Below the pieces are notes generated by a model. The model was not told where the DNA came from. It made no database searches and saw only the letters and a program-made list of their open reading frames with translations. A program made the translations under genes and the position numbers. A stretch of DNA of 64,000 nt from Siphonodentalium dalli (lineage: Eukaryota > Mollusca > Scaphopoda > Gadilida > Siphonodentaliidae): the NCBI GenBank assembly GCA_032622095.1, contig CP136066.1, positions 100,829,319 through 100,893,318 on the forward strand, written 5' to 3'. Below are positions 12,014-19,000 of this stretch, in pieces. Within the stretch, counting starts at the first letter, position 1. Every line of letters begins with the position of its first letter.

Positions 12014-12481
12014 TTAGAATCCGCCACATTGAACTTCTTTGTTCGCCAAAACTTCAATTGATTTGTCTCCTCGCCTCATCCATATTTCGCATTCACAATA
12101 ATGCTCGTGGCAAACGTGTGGGATCCACACTAGAGTTATTGATGACTTGAATCTTGGTGTTGATTTGTAGCCGCCTTTGGTAGCATCAAACATGACGATA
12201 GGTCGCTGTATAACAGTCGCCGCTAATTCAACCATCAATCTTGATTCAGCCAAAAGTGGTGTGCGCCGTAAATCTTGTGCCGACGCACCAAGTTCGTCAC
12301 TCTCTGCGTAGTACAGGTCAACTGCCGCATCTCTCAGAACCATCCATCCATCGGTCGTCCCGTAAACCGCAACGCTGAGTGCCCTCCAAAACAGAGATAT
12401 TTCTTCGCCGCCGCACACTGCTTTACAGTATACCCCCTGTACCATTATCTCGTCAAGATCTGTTATGTTTACAGCAGTCAT
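12014..12481 (-). CDS. OTU-fold-like protein, catalytic Cys position occupied by Ser
   Basis: 155 residues. The start at 12481 is chosen because its leader (ATTCTACATTCAAAG before ATG) is shared with the start of the paralogously placed gene at 14088; the upstream Met at 12556 lies in the promoter repeat. Residues 27-50 (EISLFWRALSVAVYG...) look like the OTU helix, which normally begins DGNCLFRA. Here Ser29 sits where the nucleophilic Cys would be. Residues 83-98 resemble the OTU core strand, and His127 in HEHY could be the catalytic His. If OTU-like, it may be an inactive ubiquitin-binding form or a Ser variant. The assignment rests on pattern only. The gene ends in a histone-type stem-loop and is divergently paired with 13105-13668. 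Confidence 0.5.
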   Translation of the reverse strand: MTAVNITDLDEIMVQGVYCKAVCGGEEISLFWRALSVAVYGTTDGWMVLRDAAVDLYYAESDELGASAQDLRRTPLLAESRLMVELAATVIQRPIVMFDATKGGYKSTPRFKSSITLVWIPHVCHEHYCECEIWMRRGDKSIEVLANKEVQCGGF

Positions 12482-13104
12482 CTTTGAATGTAGAATAAGT
12501 CTGAAGATCCGTCTTGAACATATATTACGATTGTGCGGGCGGTAGAGAAAGCACATGTCGCATTGACGTTAAAAATGACAAATGCTTCCTGACGTTGTGT
12601 TTCTTTACAGTGCATTATCTGTAGTTTTCACTATTTCGATATGTTATAGATTAAATTCATGATAGTATATGCAATTAATTAAGATGTTTTAACATATGAA
12701 TTCATCTTCGTTCATAAACGATGACCAAGTAAAGTTATCGATTGTAATGATGAAGAAAAATGTTCAGTATGTTTTCTTGTGTTCAGTTTTATGTATAAAA
12801 TATGTACATCTCCAAAAACAAAACTAGAAAAACATTCCATATTTTCCTAACGAGGTAACAAATATATCAATCATGTGTACCAAATAATAGATAATGATCT
12901 AACGAAATAAAAAACATTTGTTTGATCGCTATGCAATAATGATCAAGAAAAATATGAATGCTGATCCGTCTCTGAAAAAACACAATGCCAGGAAACATTT
13001 GTCAATTTTAACGTCAATGCGACATGTGATTTCATTGACGCCCGTGTCAAATGTATAAAAATATTTTCGAATTTGATCAACGTTACATTGCATTGCTATC
13101 AAAG
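12482..13104. promoter_or_regulatory. bidirectional promoter module, copy 1
   Basis: This non-coding spacer lies between divergent starts at 12481 (-) and 13105 (+). Bases 12514-13068 are nearly identical to 14125-14679 (constant offset 1611, a few differences). Its two ends are inverted copies of each other over about 65 bp (GCGGGCGGTAGAGAAA ... GACAAATG at about 12538-12604, mirrored near 12975-13046). A TATAAAAA box at 13054-13061 faces the + gene, and an ATATATGTTC-type element near 12517-12526 faces the - gene. The mirrored GC box and CATGTCGCATTGACGT block are candidate activator sites. Confidence 0.75.
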
Positions 13105-13668
13105 ATGGATCCGTTAACAGAATTTCTTCAGAGTGAGATATACAGTAATCCTGTTGTACAGAATACATATGCGGCACCACAGTCAACAGGCCAAGCTAAT
13201 ACGACAATGACTATAGGTGGAGATACACTCATTTTAAAAGCGATTTTAGATGAACTGAGATGTCTTCGCAGGGATATTGACGTGAAAACACAAGTAACGC
13301 ATCAAGAAGTAAAAGTGAATCTTCGTTTCGTTGCAGAAGAGATAGATATACCAATCAGGGTTCATGATGTTCAGAGATCGAAAGAACAGAAACAGATCAA
13401 AAAAGAAAAAATATTATCGGCGAAAGAAAAAGAACCTAAAAGTATCATGAAGCCTTCTACTGAGACAAAAGTCAGATTTCGTCTTCCTTGTAAAGAATCT
13501 AAAGATACAGAGAAAAGTGATGAATTCGCAAAAGCTATTGGTTCTCATGGGAAAGATATGTCAAGATATAAGAAAAACACAAAACGATGTTATAGTCAGA
13601 TGATAATTTTAAAACGGCCCTTTTCAGGGCCACACACATTTCCCAAAAGGTTACTCTTTCATTGCTGA
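13105..13668 (+). CDS. accessory protein of unknown function (early cassette 1, + gene)
   Basis: 187 residues from the Met at 13105, 51 bp past a TATA box; the upstream in-frame Met at 13051 overlaps that TATA box and is excluded. No family recognised. Residues 1-40 are uncharged-rich, about 45-80 contain a Leu/Arg helix (ILDELRCLRRDID) that could form a coiled coil, and 90-165 are Lys/Glu-rich and probably disordered. The last 17 or so residues are read through the histone-type stem-loop at 13616-13631, so an mRNA cut after the loop would lack the stop at 13666. A frame change near the 3' end, or use of a longer transcript, seems likely. Confidence 0.5.
   Translation: MDPLTEFLQSEIYSNPVVQNTYAAPQSTGQANTTMTIGGDTLILKAILDELRCLRRDIDVKTQVTHQEVKVNLRFVAEEIDIPIRVHDVQRSKEQKQIKKEKILSAKEKEPKSIMKPSTETKVRFRLPCKESKDTEKSDEFAKAIGSHGKDMSRYKKNTKRCYSQMIILKRPFSGPHTFPKRLLFHC
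13616..13631 (+). terminator. histone-type mRNA 3' stem-loop inside the end of the + gene
   Basis: GGCCCTTTTCAGGGCC preceded by TTAAAAC and followed by ACACACA. Downstream CCCAAAAGGTTACTCTTTCA is shared with the copy at 15074. About 95 bp from here (13612-13710) match 15070-15168, so the 3' module of the cassette is duplicated too. Confidence 0.78.
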
Positions 13669-13842
13669 AAAAATCAAAAACACGATTGTTCAATTTATAT
13701 TTTATTCAACAACAAATATTTGCAAGTATATTTTGTTTTAAATTATTCGTGGCGTGATTTTTTCAAAACAAAACATAGGGTACAAAGAACATTATTAGTT
13801 ATTAAGCAATGCTAAAAGTTTTTCTTTTTGAAAAAATTGGTT
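13632..13842. other. convergent intergenic spacer inside the element
   Basis: No gene. It contains the duplicated 3' module (CACGATTGTTCAATT followed by TTTATTCA, a possible minus-strand AATAAA at about 13,701-13,706), AT-rich filler, and the A/G-rich downstream element of the minus-strand stem-loop (about 13,815-13,835). Confidence 0.6.
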
Positions 13843-13858
13843 GGTCCTGAAAAGGACC
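13843..13858 (-). terminator. second histone-type stem-loop, compensated stem
   Basis: The minus strand reads GGTCCTTTTCAGGACC, followed by AACCAATT and then a CAAAAAGAAAAAC stretch. Relative to the neighbouring loop, stem position 3 is T and its partner is A instead of C and G. The pairing is kept while both bases change. It lies 12 nt beyond the stem-loop at 13871-13886. Confidence 0.78.
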
Positions 13859-13870
13859 GTTTTTGTTTTT

Positions 13871-13886
13871 GGCCCTGAAAAGGGCC
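13871..13886 (-). terminator. first histone-type stem-loop of the 62-residue gene
   Basis: The minus strand reads GGCCCTTTTCAGGGCC with an upstream ACAAAAC flank, about 13 nt past the stop at 13900. Its 3' flank is AAAAACAAAAAC, so it lacks the ACCA motif and the downstream copy carries it instead. Confidence 0.75.
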
Positions 13887-13899
13887 GTTTTGTATGGCA

Positions 13900-14088
13900 T
13901 CAAAGTTCACGCCACGATTTTCTTTTGAGACTTTTGCTTTTGTTCCAACGCTGTTGTTTTTTGCATATTTGCATAACCAGTTTTGCACTGGCGGTTACTT
14001 CTTTTGCGTGTTCGCCCCGCATTATCTGGGGTGTTAGCCCTATCGTTCCTCTTAGTATAGACATCAACGGTTCGGGGGTTTCGGACAT
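13900..14088 (-). CDS. 62-residue basic accessory protein (early cassette 2, - gene)
   Basis: Small protein beginning MSETPEPLMS. The start is supported by the leader ATTCTGCATTCAAAG immediately before ATG, shared with the gene at 12481. Residues 24-44 could form one helix; residues 43-62 are Lys/Arg-rich and could bind nucleic acid or serve as a nuclear signal. No family recognised. It occupies the same cassette position as the OTU-like gene but shares no sequence with it, so it is either a replacement or an extremely diverged or truncated form. An overlapping frame extending to 14167 runs into the promoter and is less likely. Confidence 0.55.
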   Translation of the reverse strand: MSETPEPLMSILRGTIGLTPQIMRGEHAKEVTASAKLVMQICKKQQRWNKSKSLKRKSWREL

Positions 14089-14704
14089 CTTTGAATGCAG
14101 AATAAAAATTGTTCACGGCCGTGTTTGAACATATATTACGATTGCGCGGGCGGTAGAGAAAGCACATGTCGCATTGACGTTAAAAATGACAAATGCTTCC
14201 TGACGTTGTGTTTCTTTACAGTGCATTATCTGTAGTTTTCACTATTTCGATATGTTATAGATTAAATTCATGATAGTATATGCAATTAATTAAGATGTTT
14301 TAACATATGAATTCATCTTCGTTCATAAACGATGACCAAGTAAAGTTATCGATTGTAATGATGAAGAAAAATGTTCAGTATGTTTTCTTGTGTTCAGTTT
14401 TATGTATAAAATATGTACATCTCCAAAAACAAAACTAGAAAAACATTCCATATTTTCCTAACGAGGTAACAAATATATCAATCATGTGTACCAAATAATA
14501 GATAATGATCTAACGAAATAAAAAACATTTGTTTGATCGCTATGCAATAATGATCAAGAAAAATATGAATGCTGATCCGTCTCTGAAAAAACACAACGCC
14601 AGGAAACATTTGTCAATTTTAACGTCAATGCGACATGTGATTTCTCTACCGCCCGTGTCAAATGTATAAAAATATTTTCACTTTTTCAGTGAACTTCATT
14701 CATT
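14089..14704. promoter_or_regulatory. bidirectional promoter module, copy 2
   Basis: Near-identical copy of 12514-13068 at 14125-14679. The arms 14147-14214 and 14587-14655 are reverse complements (CGGGCGGTAGAGAAA / TTTCTCTACCGCCCG, ACATGTCGCATTGACGTTAA and its mirror). A TATAAAAA box at 14665-14672 lies 40 bp before the + start. Toward the - gene, TATAT lies at about 14,131-14,137. The 370-bp core between arms is AT-rich and non-coding yet unchanged between copies, implying recent duplication or gene conversion. Confidence 0.78.
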
Positions 14705-15055
14705 ATGCCGTCTCTAAAGAAATTTTTCAAGAAGCTATGGAGGAAGAGAGATTCGTCAGAGGAGACGAAAATCAGAACCTATAGGAAATGGCAGGATTCT
14801 CCTGAACAAAAGGTGGTGCAGAAACAGATGTTAACAGATTTTCTGGCTCGGCGACGACCATCGGCTGAAGTATGTGATCAAGAACCAAGCAATCTTGATC
14901 TCGTGGAGATCTTGTCACAGATCTCGAAGAAAGATCTGTGCAATGCAGCAATTGACAGCTTCGCTCAGGCTGCTGCGGCGCACAGATCAAACCCTACTTG
15001 GTCTGTGACAATTAATCCCAACGGGATATATCCTGATTTGGCAGAATTTTTATGA
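14705..15055 (+). CDS. 116-residue accessory protein with cationic N-terminus (early cassette 2, + gene)
   Basis: Starts 40 bp past a TATA box and ends 19 nt before a canonical histone-type stem-loop. Residues 1-17 (MPSLKKFFKKLWRKRDS) form a strongly cationic, potentially amphipathic helix that could bind membrane or DNA. Residues 30-60 are Gln/Lys-rich; 62-92 (from SNLDLVEILSQISKKDL) look helical. No family recognised. It replaces the protein at 13105 in the equivalent cassette slot, with no sequence similarity. Confidence 0.6.
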   Translation: MPSLKKFFKKLWRKRDSSEETKIRTYRKWQDSPEQKVVQKQMLTDFLARRRPSAEVCDQEPSNLDLVEILSQISKKDLCNAAIDSFAQAAAAHRSNPTWSVTINPNGIYPDLAEFL

Positions 15056-15073
15056 ATTCTGGAAAAGAAAAAC

Positions 15074-15089
15074 GGCCCTTTTCAGGGCC
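15074..15089 (+). terminator. canonical histone-type mRNA 3' stem-loop
   Basis: GGCCCTTTTCAGGGCC flanked by AAAAAC on the 5' side and ACCCACA on the 3' side, the textbook histone arrangement, 19 nt after the stop of the gene at 14705-15055. CCCCAAAAAGGTTACTCTTT follows where a downstream element would sit. Confidence 0.85.
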
Positions 15090-15163
15090 ACCCACATTCC
15101 CCAAAAAGGTTACTCTTTCATAGCTGAAAAAAACAAAACAAAACACGATTGTTCAATTCATAA

Positions 15164-15169
15164 TTTATT
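15164..15169 (-). terminator. AATAAA poly(A) signal of the zinc-knuckle gene
   Basis: The minus strand reads AATAAA about 32 nt past the stop at 15201. This gene has a polyadenylation signal and no histone-type loop of its own, unlike the four cassette genes. Confidence 0.55.
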
Positions 15170-15200
15170 CACAATATAATTTTCAAATGTTTGTATCGAT

Positions 15201-15776
15201 TCATTTATCTGTTTTTGGAATGTAGAATTGTCTCAGCTTCTTTTTCTTGGAAGTTTTCTTGGAATTTTCAAAATCTGGATGCTTATCTTCAGATTTGTTC
15301 TGTGAATCATTCGTAGGATCAACAGGTCGGGGTTGTTTGAAAACATCTGATGTTGTAGACATCTCTTCAGTTTTGATAACTGCATTTTGTTCTTGTATTG
15401 TTACTGCTTGTAGACTTTTTTGTATAGTTTTCACATTTTTTTTGTCGTCGAAATCTGTTTTACATTGGAAGGACCAATGGGAGTCTTGTCCGCATTTGTA
15501 ACAGTAACCATATGGTGGTTTCCAATTTTTATCAGCTTTGTTTTTCTCTTTTTTCTCTTGCCATTGCATTTTGTTACAAAATTTAAACAAATCAGTAGAG
15601 ATCTGTCTCAATTCGACAAGATTATCTTGAATTTTTCTAGTCTGTAGTAGTGTAGATTCTTCTTTATGCAGCTCAATATAGCTCTCTTCAATAACTGCAG
15701 GCCTTGGTCTTTTTCTAACAATATCTTCTTCGCTGGCGGAGTCGTCTGAAACAGGTCTTTTGATTCTCTTAAACAT
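15201..15776 (-). CDS. CCHC zinc-knuckle protein sharing its N-terminus with the polymerase
   Basis: 191 residues. Residues 1-32 are identical to the first 32 of the DNA polymerase at 15996 and contain two basic clusters (KRIKRP and RKRPRP) around an acidic stretch, like a bipartite nuclear signal. Residues 92-105 form a retroviral-type knuckle, CX2CX4HX4C (Cys92, Cys95, His100, Cys105). The C-terminus (about 172-184) is Lys-rich. A single-stranded nucleic-acid-binding or Gag-like role is plausible. It is transcribed divergently from the polymerase from a mirrored promoter. I know of no characterised homologue by sequence. Confidence 0.65.
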   Translation of the reverse strand: MFKRIKRPVSDDSASEEDIVRKRPRPAVIEESYIELHKEESTLLQTRKIQDNLVELRQISTDLFKFCNKMQWQEKKEKNKADKNWKPPYGYCYKCGQDSHWSFQCKTDFDDKKNVKTIQKSLQAVTIQEQNAVIKTEEMSTTSDVFKQPRPVDPTNDSQNKSEDKHPDFENSKKTSKKKKLRQFYIPKTDK

Positions 15777-16091
15777 TTTTGTCTTGAGTTTTTGTCAGCA
15801 AAAAATATTGCGACTGGCTTCTTCGGAGTTGAAGTGTAAAGTGTATAATTACACAATTTTACACTTGCTTTTATAGCATTTTTCATCGTGACTGCTATAA
15901 AAGCAGGTGTTAAAATTGTGTAATTATACACTTTACACTTCAACTCCGAAGAAGCCAGTCGCAATATTTTTTGCTGACAAAAACTCAAGACAAAAATGTT
16001 TAAGAGAATCAAAAGACCTGTTTCAGACGACTCCGCCAGCGAAGAAGATATTGTTAGAAAAAGACCAAGGCCTGCAGTTATTGAAGAGAGC
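15681..16091. repeat. inverted duplication covering a promoter and two gene starts
   Basis: Arms 15681-15885 and 15886-16091 are almost perfect reverse complements (one indel and one substitution noticed near the TATA side). Each arm includes TATA box, leader, start codon and the first 32 codons. Identity ends exactly within codon 32/33 of both genes, where the proteins diverge. Confidence 0.92.
15777..15995. promoter_or_regulatory. mirrored divergent promoter, TATA boxes 14 bp apart
   Basis: TGCTATAAAAGCA occurs at 15893-15905 on + and at 15866-15878 on -, separated by only 14 bp. Each is followed by the same leader (TTATACACTTTACACTTC ... AAGACAAAA before ATG). Such spacing means two preinitiation complexes would probably exclude one another, so output may alternate between polymerase and zinc-knuckle protein. 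The exclusion is inference. Confidence 0.8.
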
Positions 16092-19000
16092 GAAATGGAA
16101 ACTGATGAGGCAGAAAGTGAAGAGAGCGATATGGAAACTGATGAGGCAGAAAGTGAAGAGAGCGATATGGAAACTGATGAGGCAGAAAGTGAAGAGAGCG
16201 ATATGGAAACTGATGGAGGCGAAAGTGAAGAAAGTTCTAGTGATGGTCAGATTGGACGCGGTCGAAGACAGAATAGAGAAATTGGTGGGAAGAGAAAGAG
16301 AAGTCTGGCTAGAGAGCGTGTTGTGTTCAATCCAACAAAATATTTCAAATTGGAGCTGAACTCGGAGAAATTTTCCAGAAAATTTAAATCAGCATCACGA
16401 CAATTTGGTGTGAAATTCGAGAAATTTACAGATCCAATCGAAAACATTCCAGAGATATTTGAGAAGTTGACAGAAGAATTGAAACAGAAATGTTCAGCAA
16501 ATGAGAAGACAAGAATCAGAGTTACGATAAATCATCCAGGACTTGATATGAACATTTTCATTCCATTCACAAAAGCCAGTGAATTGAATGGTGAGACACT
16601 CATGGATAATATTCAAAATGTGGTTCAATCAAATGCAGACTTTACAATTCATGACGGTGCACTCAATTTCGAAATCTTCGTTACAGATATTCCGGAAGGT
16701 GGTACACGACACTCACTACATTATGGACCATTTGCAGACAAGAACAAGCTTACAAAAGTGAAAAGAAGTATTGTCCGGATTGAAAATGCTGATGATGTTA
16801 TGTGTATGGCAAGATCTATTGTCGTCGGAATGTGTAAGGCAGATAGTGATGGATCTGCGTGCTGGTCAAAGAAATGGAAAAGAATAAGACAATCAATATA
16901 CACAGCACAAACAGATGCAGCAAAAAATCTACTCAACCGTGCTGGTATTCCACACGATACAGTTTGCAGTATCAATGAGTTCCACAAGATTCAAGAAATA
17001 TTGTATCCAGAATATGTTGTGAAAATTCACAATGAATTTGCTGGCGCTGGATTTCTATTTGAACCTGCAGAAATGTGTTCGGAGAGCAAATGTGTACACA
17101 TCTACTACAACAACAATCACTTCGACACCATAACATCAATCAAAGGATTTCTAGGCACCAGCTACTACTGCGAATTCTGTGACATTGGATTCAAAAGTCG
17201 TGGCGATCATCGATGCAGATTTGTTTGTGCATGCTGGTCATTGACACAGTGTAATTTCACAAATTTGGTGAAGTGTAGAACGTGTCGACGATCATTCAGA
17301 AGTAAATCTTGTTTCGACAACCATTTGAAGACGGAAGGAAAACAGAAAAGAAAAATATGTGATTTGGTTCAACTATGCAACATTTGTGATGAAGAATTTC
17401 TCATCAATAAATCAAACAGACATATATGTGCGGGGTTGAAGAAATGCAAACATTGCAAAGAAATCGTTGAAGCAGATCACAGGTGCTACATTCCAAAATA
17501 TGAATCACCGGAAAAGAAACCTGCAAAGATTCCATTTGTATTCTTTGACTTTGAATGCAGACAAGACACAGGTGTTCATATTCCAAACTTCTGTGTTGCA
17601 CATACCGCTTGTGGAGATTGCATGTGCAAACCAATCGAAGAAAAATGTGAAACATGCGGACCGGATTCCAGAGAATTTGTATTCAAGGGTGCCAACGTTT
17701 TAACAGACTTCACAAACTGGTTATTCCATCAAGATCACAAAGGATGTGTTGCAATAGCACATAATGCTCAGGGATACGATGCACAGTTTCTACTTCAAGC
17801 ACTCATACAAAGTGGAATTCATAAACCAGAACTGATCATGAATGGAAACAAAATTCTCAGTTTAAAATGCAACAGCGTGAAAGTTATTGATTCTCTGAGT
17901 TTTCTGATGATGCCGCTTTCAAAATTTCCACAAACTTTTCAGCTGAATGAGATGGCAAAAGGACACTTTCCACATTGGGCGAATTCACCAAAGTTTCAAA
18001 ATTACATTGGACCTTACTTGGCTTGTGATTACTACAAACCAGATATGATGAGCGTGGAAAATCGAGAGAAATTCTTTGAATGGTACAATGAGAAAATAGA
18101 AAATTATGCGATATTCAACTTCCAAGAAGAGATAGAGAAGTACTGCAAATCAGACGTGGATATTCTTCGCCGTGGATGTGGAAAATTCAGGAAATACATA
18201 TTGGAAACAGAACAGATTGACCCGTTCATTGAGTCAATAACATTGGCACAAGTTTGCAATTTGGCATGGAGGAAGAATTCAATGCCAGAGAAAACAATTG
18301 GAATCATTCCAGATGGTGGATACCCATGTGCTAAAAACTATTCCATGAAAGCGATACGTTGGCTTCAACATATATCATTGTCACGTATGATAACAATCAA
18401 GCATGCTTTGAATGGAGGAGAAATCAAGATTGGTGGACACTACGTCGATGGATATGAGGAAGCCACAAGAACAGTTTTTGAGATGAATGGATGTCTGTTT
18501 CATGGATGTCCAAAATGTTACAACAACAGACAATACAAGAATCCCTATACGATGCTCACCATGGAAGAATTATATACAAGAACCCAACAGAAGAAAGATG
18601 AACTGGAAAGTCTTGGTTACAGAGTTGAATCAATTTGGGAGCATCAGATCGACGAAAGAATGAAATCGGATGTGAAATTCAAACAACAAATGGAATCTTT
18701 CTACAAACATCGAGACCCCATTTTGCCAAGAGAAGCATTGTTTGGTGGACGTACAAATGCCATCAAATTGTACGAGGAAATTGATCAAGATTCCACAAAA
18801 GAAATCAAGTTCATCGATGTGTGTTCGTTGTATCCATTTTGCAACAAATATAAATTCTACCCTGTTGGACATCCAGAAATTTTGAGCCAAGAGCAGATCG
18901 ATCAAGAACACATTAGAGACTATGCGGGGCTTGTTAAATGTACAATTTTACCACCATCGAAATTGTATATTCCAGTTCTACCGATTCATTGTAACAAGAA

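Noticed and set aside
13051-13104. Upstream Met at 13051 as start of the cassette 1 + gene
   Set aside because: That codon overlaps the TATAAAAA box conserved in copy 2, so it is unlikely to be transcribed.
15608-16012. Frames of 134 and 150 codons across the palindrome
   Set aside because: They read the mirrored promoter and antisense of the polymerase start; they are identical by symmetry and have no family resemblance.
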